Shown: piece after piece, positions 53,468 through 62,602 of the stretch
Numbering within the stretch: the stretch's first letter is position 1
How the letters are laid out: each line of letters begins with the position of its first letter
Position numbers and translations under genes: made by a program
Source of the DNA: DASZBR01 sp033763845
GTDB taxonomy: Bacteria; Pseudomonadota; Gammaproteobacteria; DASZBR01
DNA length: 64,000 nucleotides
Reading direction: 5' to 3'
NCBI GenBank assembly: GCA_033763845.1
Contig: JANRJR010000066.1
Span: 1-64,000, forward strand
The notes under the pieces: generated by a model
The model's database searches: none
Seen by the model: the letters and a program-made list of their open reading frames with translations, nothing else
Told to the model about the DNA's origin: nothing

Positions 53468-55060
53468 TTACATCCTCATCACACCAAAATGGGTTTTCTT
53501 CACCGGCGCATTAAAACTGGCCGACAGACTTAATGCTAAAATTTTGCGCGTTTCTGCCGGATCAATAATGCCATCATCCCACAAGCGGGCAGAAGCATGA
53601 TACGGTGAATTTTCTTCTTCGTATTTTTGTAAAATAGGATTTTTGATTGCGGCTTCTTCTTCAGGAGAAAGTTCTTTTTTATCTTTGGCAATTTGAACTA
53701 ACACACTCGCGGCTTGCTCTCCCCCCATCACACCAATACGAGAATTTGGCCACGTCCACATGAAATTCGGATCATACGCACGACCACACATCGCATAATT
53801 TCCGGCACCGTAACTATTTCCAATAATCACTGTAAATTTCGGCACATTGGCACACGCCACAGCTGTCACCATTTTTGCGCCGTGCTTTGCAATTCCACCT
53901 TGTTCAAATTTACTGCCAACCATAAATCCCGTAATGTTTTGCAAAAATACTAAGGGAATGTTTCGCTGACAACATAATTCAATAAAATGCGCGCCTTTTT
54001 GTGCAGACTCTGAAAACAATATTCCATTGTTGGCAATAATTCCAACCGGATAGCCGTGGATATTTGCGAAGCCACATACTAGAGTCTGACCGAATAACGC
54101 TTTAAATTCAGTGAATTCTGAACCGTCTACAATGCGCGCAATAATTTCTCGTACATCATAGGGTTTTCGCCAATCGGCTGAAATAATCCCGTAGATTTCT
54201 TCGGCAGAATATAACGGCTCACGAATTTCTTTTCGTACACAATTAAAATGCCGTTTAATATTTAATTGTGAAACCACTTCGCGTGCTAGTTGCAACGCGT
54301 GTGCGTCGTTTTGTGCATAATAATCGGACACACCCGAATGACGACAATGCACATCGGCACCGCCTAATGCTTCTGCCGTTACTACTTCGCCGGTTGCGGC
54401 TTTTACCAATGGCGGACCACCTAAAAATATGGTCGCTTGGTTTTTTACCATAATCGATTCATCTGCCATCGCAGGCACATACGCCCCACCGGCCGTACAT
54501 GAACCCATAACAACGGCAATTTGCGGAATACCTTGAGAAGACATTTGCGCTTGATTATAAAAAATACGACCGAAATGGTCCCTGTCAGGAAAGACTTGAT
54601 CTTGCAGCGGCAAAAATGCACCACCGGAATCGACTAAATAAATACACGGCAAATGATTTTTCGCGGCGATTTCTTGTGCGCGCAAATGCTTTTTGACGGT
54701 AAGCGGATAATAGGTGCCACCTTTTACGGTAGCGTCATTGGCGACGATCATGCATTCTTGGCCGTGCACTCTTCCAACACCCGTAATAATTCCAGCTGAC
54801 GGAACGGCTTCTTCATACATACCGAATGCTGCAAATAAAGACAATTCCAAAAACTCACTGTCTTTATCTAACAAATAACTCACGCGATCACGCGGCAGCA
54901 ATTTATTCGCTGCCGCGTGTTTTTCTTTGGCTTTTTCAGACCCGCCGGCTTTAATTTTTTCGGCGTGTGAGCTGAAGTGTTTTAATTGCGCTTTAAACGC
55001 TTTCGCGTTTTGCTTAAAGTCATCGCTGTGAATATCAATTTTCGTTTGGATAACTGGCAT
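53468..55060 (-). CDS. liuB: Methylcrotonyl-CoA carboxylase carboxyltransferase subunit
   Basis: Biotin-dependent carboxyltransferase (beta) subunit: carboxylates 3-methylcrotonyl-CoA. 530 residues, matching the family: GSEKAKEKHAAANKLLPRDR, VDSGGAFLPLQDQVFPDRDH, VMGSCTAGGAYVPAMADES, IANNGILFSESAQKGAHFIE, MCGRAYDPNFMWTWPNSRIG. The biotin carboxylase/carrier partner LiuD needed for activity is not in the window. Confidence 0.95.
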   Translation of the reverse strand: MPVIQTKIDIHSDDFKQNAKAFKAQLKHFSSHAEKIKAGGSEKAKEKHAAANKLLPRDRVSYLLDKDSEFLELSLFAAFGMYEEAVPSAGIITGVGRVHGQECMIVANDATVKGGTYYPLTVKKHLRAQEIAAKNHLPCIYLVDSGGAFLPLQDQVFPDRDHFGRIFYNQAQMSSQGIPQIAVVMGSCTAGGAYVPAMADESIMVKNQATIFLGGPPLVKAATGEVVTAEALGGADVHCRHSGVSDYYAQNDAHALQLAREVVSQLNIKRHFNCVRKEIREPLYSAEEIYGIISADWRKPYDVREIIARIVDGSEFTEFKALFGQTLVCGFANIHGYPVGIIANNGILFSESAQKGAHFIELCCQRNIPLVFLQNITGFMVGSKFEQGGIAKHGAKMVTAVACANVPKFTVIIGNSYGAGNYAMCGRAYDPNFMWTWPNSRIGVMGGEQAASVLVQIAKDKKELSPEEEAAIKNPILQKYEEENSPYHASARLWDDGIIDPAETRKILALSLSASFNAPVKKTHFGVMRM

Positions 55061-55063
55061 ACA

Positions 55064-55378
55064 TTACGCCAAGCCAATAATGGTCGCTAACATCACCCAC
55101 ACAACCCACACCACAACAATCCAATGCGGCATTTCGGTGCGATAGAAAATCCAATAAATAAACGCGGGAATCAATCCGACAACAATGGGAATAATAACGA
55201 GAGAGATAATATGTGCAGCTAACGTACCTGCGGAAAAACCTGCAAACAAGGTTGATAATTTGTCGGAAGCCATAGCATGAAATTCTGCAACCATGTGTAA
55301 TACGTCTGTAAACTGGGCCTTAAAAAGAATGACCAATACGCTTAATACAATCAATCCTAAAAACGACTTCAACATCAT
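55064..55378 (-). CDS. Small membrane protein of the liu cluster
   Basis: 104 residues, no recognised family. Three hydrophobic segments: about 2-22 (MLKSFLGLIVLSVLVILFKA), 52-77 and 85-104 (WIVVVWVVWVMLATIIGLA). A second ATG one codon in is equally possible. It lies between the thiolase and liuB with 3 bases to liuB, so it is co-expressed with isovalerate catabolism; a link to substrate uptake is only a guess. Confidence 0.7.
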   Translation of the reverse strand: MMLKSFLGLIVLSVLVILFKAQFTDVLHMVAEFHAMASDKLSTLFAGFSAGTLAAHIISLVIIPIVVGLIPAFIYWIFYRTEMPHWIVVVWVVWVMLATIIGLA

Positions 55379-55411
55379 TCCACTCCTTGAGCTGTTAATG
55401 GGTACTGAATA

Positions 55412-56542
55412 CTACATCATCTCGACTGCTAAGGCAGTAGCTTCACCACCACCAATACACAACGACGCAACACCACGTTTTAATCCACGCTGTTTCAGCG
55501 CAGATAATAAAGTCACCACAATTCTCGTGCCCGATGCACCAATCGGATGGCCTAAAGCACACGCTCCACCAAGAACATTAACTTTGTCATGCGATAATTT
55601 TAATTCTTTCATTGCAACTAATGTGACTATTGAAAAAGCCTCGTTAATTTCAAACAGATCAACATCATTTATATTCCAGTTTATTTGTTGTAATAATTTT
55701 TGAATAGCCAAAACTGGCGCAGTCGTAAACCATGCGGGATCATGAGAATGCGTTGCGCTTCCCACAATTTTTGCAATAGGCTTTAATTTTCGCTTTTTGG
55801 CTTCGGATTCAGATATTAATACAACAGCTGCAGCGCCATCCGAAATTGAACTAGCATTTGCCGCAGTAACCGTCCCATTGGGATCAAAAGCCGGTTTTAA
55901 TTGCGGAATTTTTTCAGGTCGAGCCTTTTGTGGCAATTCATCTTGATTAATATTATTTATAGCAATAATTTCATCGCCAAATAAATTTTTCTGCGCACGC
56001 GATAAAGATTCTAATGCAAACTTATCTTGCTCTTCGCGGGAAATATTATATTTCTTGGCTGTTTGTTCTGCGTACAATCCCATTAATTTTTTGTCGTACG
56101 CATCTTCTAAGCCATCCAGAAACATATGATCTTTTAATTCACCGTGACCTACTCTATAACCTGATCTCGCTTTTAATAATAAATAAGGCGAATTCGACAT
56201 GCTTTCCATGCCACCCGACACGGTAATTAATTTCGGATCCGCTAACATAATGGATTTCATACCCGATCCGCAGACTTTGTTAATTGTCGTGCAATTTACA
56301 GAAGTAGGAAGTCCCGCATGAATCGCGGCTTGACGTGCAGGCGCTTGCCCCAAACCCGCAGGTAAAACACATCCCATAAAAACTTCTTGAATATCACTGG
56401 AATTTAATCCTGATCTTACAATAGCTGCTTTTATGGCTTCAGCACCTAATTGAACCGCAGAAAAATCTTTCAATTCACCTAATAATCCACCTATAGGCGT
56501 CCGCGCCATACCAACTATAACGACATTATCCATTTTATCCAT
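55412..56542 (-). CDS. Acetyl-CoA acetyltransferase (thiolase)
   Basis: Forms or cleaves acetoacetyl-CoA, the expected downstream step of leucine breakdown. 376 residues from the ATG at 56542 (MDKMDNVVIVGMARTPIGGL); ATG 56533 is an alternative. Nucleophilic Cys in INKVCGSGMKSIM, NEAFSI with its Asn/His region, GGACALGHPIGASGTRIVV and the second Cys in SLCIGGGEATALAVE. Upstream overlap with liuA is 8 bases. Confidence 0.92.
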   Translation of the reverse strand: MDKMDNVVIVGMARTPIGGLLGELKDFSAVQLGAEAIKAAIVRSGLNSSDIQEVFMGCVLPAGLGQAPARQAAIHAGLPTSVNCTTINKVCGSGMKSIMLADPKLITVSGGMESMSNSPYLLLKARSGYRVGHGELKDHMFLDGLEDAYDKKLMGLYAEQTAKKYNISREEQDKFALESLSRAQKNLFGDEIIAINNINQDELPQKARPEKIPQLKPAFDPNGTVTAANASSISDGAAAVVLISESEAKKRKLKPIAKIVGSATHSHDPAWFTTAPVLAIQKLLQQINWNINDVDLFEINEAFSIVTLVAMKELKLSHDKVNVLGGACALGHPIGASGTRIVVTLLSALKQRGLKRGVASLCIGGGEATALAVEMM

Positions 56543-57674
56543 GCTGAAATAATTCCCTTCCAATTAACATTCGTCGAATTTCTGACGTGCCTGCACCAAT
56601 TTCATATAATTTTGCATCACGTAATAAACGCCCTGTTGGATATTCATTAATATAGCCATTACCGCCTAAACATTGAATCGCTTGTAATGCCATTTGTGTT
56701 GCGCGCTCAGAAACATACAAAATTACACCGGCAGCATCTTTTCGTGTCACCTTGCCAAGATCACATGCTTTTGCAACAGAATACAAATAACTTTGCGATG
56801 CAGATAATGTTGTATACATATCAGCAACTTTACCTTGCATTAATTCAAATTCACCAATGGCTTTACCAAATTGTTTACGTTCACGCACATACGGCAAAAC
56901 AATATCTAAGCACGCTTGCATAATTCCGACAGATCCGCCGGCTAATACGACGCGCTCATAATCCAAGCCACTCATTAATACTTTTGATCCCTGATCAACT
57001 TTACCTAAAATATTTTCTTCGGGGACTTCGCAATTATCGAAAACCAATTCACAAGTATTTGATCCACGCATACCCAATTTGTCTAATTTTTGGGCTGTCT
57101 TAAACCCTTTAAATTTCTTTTCTATAATAAACGCTGTAATTTTTTCGGTTTTAGCATACACCACAAATACATCTGCCTCGGGACCATTCGTAATCCACAT
57201 TTTATGGCCATTTAATATGTATTTATTGCCTTTCTTCACGGCTTTACATTGCATACCCATGACATCTGAACCCGCACCGGTTTCACTCATGGCCAATGCA
57301 CCAACATGCTCGCCTGAGACTAATTTGGGTAAATACTTGGCTTTTTGTTCATTTGTACCATTCAAGCTGATTTGATTCACGCAAAGATTAGAGTGAGCCC
57401 CATAACTTAAACCGACCGAGGCAGAGGCTCGACTGATTTCTTCCATGGCGATGACATGGTCGAGGTACCCCATGCCTGCTCCGCCAAATGCTTCATCAAC
57501 GGTGATACCTAATAAACCCATGGCACCCAGTTTTGGCCATAAAGCCTTGGGAAATTCGTTCTTTTCATCGATGTGTTGCGCAAGGGGTGCGATTTCAGCG
57601 GTCGCGAATTGCGTCACCGCTTCACGTAAAAGTTGCGTAGTTTCAGGTAAATCCATGTAGAGTCGTTTTAGCAT
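56535..57674 (-). CDS. liuA: Isovaleryl-CoA dehydrogenase
   Basis: FAD acyl-CoA dehydrogenase: isovaleryl-CoA to 3-methylcrotonyl-CoA. 379 residues: AMSETGAGSDVMGMQCKA and KMWITNGPEADVFVVYA (FAD contacts), the catalytic Glu at the IVD-specific position in SGLDYERVVLAGG, RKQFGKAIGEFELMQGK, and AIQCLGGNGYINEYPTGRLL. AGGAG seven bases before ATG 57674 sets the start. First gene of the cluster, divergent from nadE. Confidence 0.94.
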   Translation of the reverse strand: MLKRLYMDLPETTQLLREAVTQFATAEIAPLAQHIDEKNEFPKALWPKLGAMGLLGITVDEAFGGAGMGYLDHVIAMEEISRASASVGLSYGAHSNLCVNQISLNGTNEQKAKYLPKLVSGEHVGALAMSETGAGSDVMGMQCKAVKKGNKYILNGHKMWITNGPEADVFVVYAKTEKITAFIIEKKFKGFKTAQKLDKLGMRGSNTCELVFDNCEVPEENILGKVDQGSKVLMSGLDYERVVLAGGSVGIMQACLDIVLPYVRERKQFGKAIGEFELMQGKVADMYTTLSASQSYLYSVAKACDLGKVTRKDAAGVILYVSERATQMALQAIQCLGGNGYINEYPTGRLLRDAKLYEIGAGTSEIRRMLIGRELFQHG

Positions 57675-57704
57675 TACCTCTCCTAATACGGCGTAAAGTT
57701 AGCG

Positions 57705-57710
57705 TATAAT
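57705..57710 (+). promoter_or_regulatory. Candidate -10 of nadE
   Basis: TATAAT in the 61-base gap between liuA and nadE, about 20 bases before the expected leader of nadE; the -35 region is poor. Confidence 0.4.
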
Positions 57711-57735
57711 ACAGAATTTGAGGGTAAGGAAAAAC

Positions 57736-59301
57736 ATGACAACGTGTATTCTGGCACAATTAAATTTCACGGTCGGTCGCGTCGATGAAAACGCTCAAAA
57801 AATCCTCAATTGTCTCAAAAAAGTCCACGAAACCCATAAATCTGCTGTAGTGATTTTTCCTGAGCTAGCGCTCTCGGGTTACCCCCCGGAAGATTTGTTA
57901 TTTCGAGAAGATTTTCTTTTTCAAGTCCAACAAACCCTTAATTATATTATAGAAAATTTGCCGAGCGAAATTGTTGCGGTCATTGGCTATCCTGAATCAG
58001 AACATAAAAAACTGTATAATTCCGCCGCCGTGATGTTAAATCACAAAATCATAGCCAATCATCGCAAACAAATTTTGCCTAATTACGGTGTATTTGATGA
58101 AAAGCGATATTTTGAAACCGGAACAGAATCCACCGTATTTGATTATCAAAACATTAAATACGGCTTAACCATTTGCGAAGATTTATGGCACAGCGAACCT
58201 GCCATGATGGCAAAAAAAGCCGGCGCTGAAGTGTTAATTTCCATCAATGCTTCACCATTCCATGTCGGTAAATATGAACGGCGTATGGAAAAAATGCGGG
58301 TACGCGTTTCCGAAACAAATCTTCCTATTCTGTATTTAAATCATTGCACGGGCCAAGATGATTTAATTTTTGAAGGCGGATCGTTTGGATTAAATAATAA
58401 AGGCGAGCTGATTGGACAAGCTAAATTTTTTGAAGAAGATGTGTTAGCTGTCGATATCCATGCAAAAGCTATTCATCCTTCGATTCCTGATTCAATTACA
58501 GAATGCTACAACGCATTGGTCTTGGGAACCCGCGATTATGTGTTGAAAAATAATTTCAAAAAAGTCGTGCTGGGATTTTCTGGCGGGATTGATTCTGCCG
58601 TTACATTAGCTGTCGCAATTGACGCACTCGGCGCAGAAAACGTCTTACCCGTAATATTACCGACACGGCATACCTCTCAATTAAGCTTGGATTTAATTGA
58701 ACAACAACTAAAGCTATTTAAGATAAAACCCTATAAAACTATTAATATAGACCCTATTTACAATAATTATCTTGAATTATTAGATTTAAAACATAAAAAC
58801 AATTTAACCACACAAAATCTTCAGGCTCGCATTCGGGGTACTATTTTAATGGCCCTGGCTAATCAAGAAAATTTAATTTTATTAAATACCAGCAACAAGA
58901 GCGAAGTCGCCGTAGGCTATGGTACTTTATACGGTGATCTCTGTGGCGGCTATGCCGTATTAAAAGACGTGTGGAAAACAGAGGTTTATAACTTGGCTCG
59001 CCATAAAAATATCTTACCTGGCATTATTGATCGCGAACCCACTGCTGAATTAGCACCCAATCAATTAGACACAGATAATTTACCGCCGTATGAACAATTA
59101 GATATTATTCTCAAAAATTATGTCGAGCAGGATTTATCGATTGAAAATATTGTTGAATTAGGTTTTGATAAAAAAATCGTAGAACATTGCGTGAAATTAT
59201 TAAAACACAACGAATACAAACGCAAACAAGTTGCACCTGGCCCACGTGTCACACGACGTGCCTTTACCCGTGAACGACGCTACCCTATTACTTCTGGATA
59301 A
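57736..59301 (+). CDS. nadE: Glutamine-dependent NAD+ synthetase
   Basis: Amidates deamido-NAD using glutamine. 521 residues from ATG 57736 (AAGGAA six bases upstream): nitrilase-type glutaminase domain with Glu in IFPELALSGYPPEDLL, Lys in HRKQILPNYGVFDEKRYF and Cys in GLTICEDLWHS; C-terminal synthetase with the P-loop FSGGIDSAVTLAVA and NTSNKSEVAVGYGTLYGD. A six-codon extension to TTG 57718 would include the ribosome binding site and is rejected. Confidence 0.96.
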   Translation: MTTCILAQLNFTVGRVDENAQKILNCLKKVHETHKSAVVIFPELALSGYPPEDLLFREDFLFQVQQTLNYIIENLPSEIVAVIGYPESEHKKLYNSAAVMLNHKIIANHRKQILPNYGVFDEKRYFETGTESTVFDYQNIKYGLTICEDLWHSEPAMMAKKAGAEVLISINASPFHVGKYERRMEKMRVRVSETNLPILYLNHCTGQDDLIFEGGSFGLNNKGELIGQAKFFEEDVLAVDIHAKAIHPSIPDSITECYNALVLGTRDYVLKNNFKKVVLGFSGGIDSAVTLAVAIDALGAENVLPVILPTRHTSQLSLDLIEQQLKLFKIKPYKTINIDPIYNNYLELLDLKHKNNLTTQNLQARIRGTILMALANQENLILLNTSNKSEVAVGYGTLYGDLCGGYAVLKDVWKTEVYNLARHKNILPGIIDREPTAELAPNQLDTDNLPPYEQLDIILKNYVEQDLSIENIVELGFDKKIVEHCVKLLKHNEYKRKQVAPGPRVTRRAFTRERRYPITSG

Positions 59302-59307
59302 AACATT

Positions 59308-61905
59308 ATGGAATCTATCGATAAAACCTATAACCCTCACGCCATTGAAAAAACGTGGTACGAACGCTGGGAAAAAGCAGGTGATTTTAAACCGTCTAAT
59401 CACGGCAATGCCTATTGCATAGTACTACCACCGCCCAATGTAACGGGTAGCCTACATATGGGTCACGGATTTCAGCATACCTTAATGGACGCATTAATTC
59501 GTTATCATCGCATGTTAGGCGATAACACATTGTGGCAAGGCGGCGTTGATCACGCTGGAATTGCCACGCAATTAGTCGTTGAACGTCAACTCGAAAAAGA
59601 CGGAAAAACACGCCACGATCTAGGACGCGAAAAATTCATTGAGAAAACCTGGGAATGGAAAAATACGTCTGGCAACATGATTTCGCAACAAATGCGCCGC
59701 ATGGGTTCCAGCATTGATTGGTCTCGTGACAGATTTACGATGGATGACGGATTTACCAAAGCCGTAAATTACGCCTTCAAAAAATTATATGACGACAAAT
59801 TAATTTACAAGGGAAAAAGATTAGTTAATTGGGATGTGAAATTACAAAGCGCCATTTCTGATCTGGAAGTATCCACGAACGAAGAAGATGGCCATTTATG
59901 GCATATTAAATATTATTTAAACAATGCTGATAAAAAAGATTATTTAGTGGTGGCAACAACGCGCCCTGAAACACTATTTGGCGACGTTGCAGTAGCCGTT
60001 CATCCTGACGACGAGCGATATCAAAAATACATTGGCAAAACCGTCACGCTGCCAATTATTAATAAACAAATACCAGTTATATCGGATGAATTTGTTGAAA
60101 AAGATTTTGGTTCAGGCGTAGTGAAAATTACACCAGGCCATGATTTTAATGACTACGAAGTTGGCAAGCGTCATAATTTAGAAATCATTAATATTCTCAA
60201 TAAAAACGGGACTTTAAATAACTTAACGCCTTTCGAAAATATTGATCGTGCTAAAGCCAGAACGTTAACACTGACAGAATTAGAAAAATTAAATCTATTA
60301 GATAAAACCGAAAAATATAAAGTCAAAACTCCACGCTCTGAAAGAACGAATGAGATTGTCGAGCCATTCTTAACAGATCAATGGTATGTCAGCATGTCGA
60401 GCTTAGCGAAACCCGCCATTGAAGCAGTAAAATCCGGCAAATTAAAGTTCATTCCTGAAAACTGGACCAAGACTTACTTGCAGTGGCTGGAAAATATTCA
60501 AGACTGGTGTATTTCACGACAATTGTGGTGGGGACATAAAATTCCCATCGAAGGTGAAACAGATGTGTTAGACACATGGTTTTCTGCAGCATTGTGGCCA
60601 TTTGCAACATTAGGTTGGCCAGACAAAACGCCAGATTTAAAAACATTTTTCCCGACAAATGTATTAATCACCGGCTTTGACATTATATTTTTCTGGGTCG
60701 CCCGTATGGTTATGTTCAGCTTGTATTTCACGGGCGAAGTACCTTTCAGAGAAGTCTATGTCACGGGATTAATTCGTGATCAACACGGTCACAAGATGTC
60801 AAAATCAAAGGGAAATGTTTTGGATCCCATCGATTTAATTGACGGCATTAATCTCGATAGATTGATTGAAAAACGTACGTCTGGATTATTAAATCCCAAA
60901 CAAGCGCGAGCCATTACTACGCATACAAAGTCAGAATTTCCAGAAGGCATTCCTGCATTTGGAACAGACGCGTTGCGATTTACGTTTTGCGCGTTAGCGA
61001 ATACGGGTCGGGATATTAAATTTGATTTAGGACGTGTCGCAGGTTATAGAAATTTCTGTAATAAACTCTGGAACGCCGCGCGGTTTGTGTTGATGAATAC
61101 TGAATTGAGTGATTCTGTTTCGATCGCGGATCAATGGATTTTATCTCGTTTGCAACGCACCACAGAAAATATGCGCACCCACTTTAAAGAATATCGCTTT
61201 GATTTATTAGCGCAGACGATTTATGAATTCGTATGGAATGATTACTGTGACTGGTATTTAGAGTTGTCAAAAATTAACAAAAGTAAAACCATTAAAACAG
61301 TTATGATTGAGATTCTTAAGTTATTAAGCCCTTTCATGCCATTTATTACCGAAGAGCTATATCAAAAATTTGTCCCAGGCAAAACATTACAACACGAAAA
61401 ATATCCTGGAGTTAATCCAACACTCATTTCAGATTCTGCTGAAAATAAAATAACCTGGCTTCAAAATATCATTATGGCCATCCGTAATATTCGCAGTGAA
61501 ATGCAAATTCCACCGAGCAAGAAAATTACCGTTTTATTTCAAAATGGCTCCAAGATAGATCATCAGTTATTATCTGAGCTTCAATCCGAGCTTCAATTTT
61601 TGGCGCGTATAGATAAGTTAGAAAAAACAGAAAATGCTCCGACGCAGTCAGCCACTGCGGTTGCTGGCGAATTACAATTATTCATTCCGTTAGCGGATTT
61701 AATTGACACTAAAGCCGAAAAAGAACGTCTCACCAAAGAAATTAATAAGCTAAAAATAGACTTAGATAAAACACAGATTAAATTAAACAATCCCAACTAT
61801 GTGGATAAAGCCCCTGCTGCAGTTGTACAAAAAGAACGTGAACGTGCCGCAGAATGGCAAAAAACACTCGAAAAACTAACCTCTCAGCTGCAAAAATTAT
61901 CTTGA
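59308..61905 (+). CDS. valS: Valyl-tRNA synthetase (compact)
   Basis: Class I synthetase with editing. 865 residues (E. coli 951): PPPNVTGSLHMGHGFQHTLM (HIGH), editing domain TTRPETLFGDVAVAVHP, KMSKS motif HKMSKSKGNVLDP at about 495, anticodon domain and C-terminal coiled coil (ETKAEKERLTKEINKLKI-type). Near residue 410 RQLWWGHKIP passes directly to IEGETDVLDTWFSAALWPF; most ValS have some 40-50 residues between these blocks. Follows nadE by 6 bases. Confidence 0.95.
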   Translation: MESIDKTYNPHAIEKTWYERWEKAGDFKPSNHGNAYCIVLPPPNVTGSLHMGHGFQHTLMDALIRYHRMLGDNTLWQGGVDHAGIATQLVVERQLEKDGKTRHDLGREKFIEKTWEWKNTSGNMISQQMRRMGSSIDWSRDRFTMDDGFTKAVNYAFKKLYDDKLIYKGKRLVNWDVKLQSAISDLEVSTNEEDGHLWHIKYYLNNADKKDYLVVATTRPETLFGDVAVAVHPDDERYQKYIGKTVTLPIINKQIPVISDEFVEKDFGSGVVKITPGHDFNDYEVGKRHNLEIINILNKNGTLNNLTPFENIDRAKARTLTLTELEKLNLLDKTEKYKVKTPRSERTNEIVEPFLTDQWYVSMSSLAKPAIEAVKSGKLKFIPENWTKTYLQWLENIQDWCISRQLWWGHKIPIEGETDVLDTWFSAALWPFATLGWPDKTPDLKTFFPTNVLITGFDIIFFWVARMVMFSLYFTGEVPFREVYVTGLIRDQHGHKMSKSKGNVLDPIDLIDGINLDRLIEKRTSGLLNPKQARAITTHTKSEFPEGIPAFGTDALRFTFCALANTGRDIKFDLGRVAGYRNFCNKLWNAARFVLMNTELSDSVSIADQWILSRLQRTTENMRTHFKEYRFDLLAQTIYEFVWNDYCDWYLELSKINKSKTIKTVMIEILKLLSPFMPFITEELYQKFVPGKTLQHEKYPGVNPTLISDSAENKITWLQNIIMAIRNIRSEMQIPPSKKITVLFQNGSKIDHQLLSELQSELQFLARIDKLEKTENAPTQSATAVAGELQLFIPLADLIDTKAEKERLTKEINKLKIDLDKTQIKLNNPNYVDKAPAAVVQKERERAAEWQKTLEKLTSQLQKLS

Positions 61906-61916
61906 TATCTCTTTAG

Positions 61917-61948
61917 CGTTATAACGGCATATCACTGCCGTTATAACG
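61917..61948. repeat. 13-bp inverted repeat after valS
   Basis: CGTTATAACGGCA (61917-61929) and its exact complement TGCCGTTATAACG (61936-61948) around a 6-base loop. It can form a strong hairpin after valS, but no T-run follows; each arm itself contains the palindrome GTTATAAC. Confidence 0.7.
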
Positions 61949-61949
61949 T

Positions 61950-61966
61950 TACCTCGTAAAATTCCC
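61950..61966. promoter_or_regulatory. Copy 1 of the CGTAA/TTACG site
   Basis: TACCTCGTAA at 61950-61959 is identical to the left half of the full dyad at 62600-62625; the right half here has decayed (AATTCCC). It lies about 90 bases before the gene at 62053 and includes TAAAAT. Confidence 0.4.
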
Positions 61967-62017
61967 ATCGATTTCCCGGAAATATTCCGAGCTCTTTTTG
62001 TCACTTCATTTTTCTAA

Positions 62018-62043
62018 CCTAAGCACTCTTTTAACTGCTTAGG
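62018..62043 (+). promoter_or_regulatory. Hairpin covering the ribosome binding site of the 62053 gene
   Basis: CCTAAGCA (62018-62025) pairs perfectly with TGCTTAGG (62036-62043) across a 10-base loop. The AGG of the ribosome binding site AGGAA (62041-62045) is inside the 3' arm, so folding would hide it. Confidence 0.55.
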
Positions 62044-62052
62044 AATTTTACC

Positions 62053-62571
62053 ATGAAAGATGCATTAATCATTTCACCAATTGAAATTGTGGGATTGAAA
62101 CAAAAACCTGTTTTATATTTTGACCCAGAAAATATTGAAAATTTTAACTTGATACCTGATATTGAAAAAAAATCTTTTTTGAAACTCGCTCAAACACCAC
62201 AGTTTTGCGGCAAGCATGGAGAAACGGGTATAAAACAAATTACTCACAACCCACCAACTTGCCAAATTACATTTCAAGATAAGCAGCTCACCGCCAGCTA
62301 TGCCATTAAATATGAAATGAAAATTGTTGGTGCAAGTAAAGAAGGTCGAATAGGCCTTTGCGAAATCGAAACGAGTGACAAAAATAATCCTACGGCACTT
62401 GTGGCAGTGACCTATCTTCCCAAAGGGTTTCACACCGCAAAAAGCACGAATAAAAAATACAGCATTTCAATGGAAAAAACAGGTTTTTTTGCCGTTAAAA
62501 AAGACAGTCATAGTGAAAAACTTAGCTCTGCAAAACCACTCAGCAAGAACACTGCAAACAAGCACCGCTAA
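62053..62571 (+). CDS. Hypothetical protein
   Basis: 172 residues, family not recognised. No signal peptide or transmembrane helix. The middle part alternates hydrophobic residues like a beta-rich fold (CQITFQDKQLTASYAIKYEM, KIVGASKEGRIGLCEIE, PTALVAVTYLPKGFHTA); the C-terminal 40 residues are polar and Lys/Ser-rich (KKDSHSEKLSSAKPLSK). AGGAA lies eight bases before the ATG but within a predicted hairpin. Just upstream of a PAS-LuxR regulator on the same strand. Confidence 0.75.
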   Translation: MKDALIISPIEIVGLKQKPVLYFDPENIENFNLIPDIEKKSFLKLAQTPQFCGKHGETGIKQITHNPPTCQITFQDKQLTASYAIKYEMKIVGASKEGRIGLCEIETSDKNNPTALVAVTYLPKGFHTAKSTNKKYSISMEKTGFFAVKKDSHSEKLSSAKPLSKNTANKHR

Positions 62572-62573
62572 CC

Positions 62574-62602
62574 TTGAATGCACAAGCCACACATGATTTA
62601 AT
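62574..62602 (+). promoter_or_regulatory. Promoter of the PAS-LuxR gene
   Basis: TTGAAT (62574-62579), 17 bases, TTTAAT (62597-62602). RNA would start near 62609, in the centre of the dyad at 62600-62625. Confidence 0.55.

Noticed and set aside
61917..61948. Intrinsic terminator of valS
   Set aside because: Strong hairpin but no following T-run; kept as an inverted repeat of unknown role.
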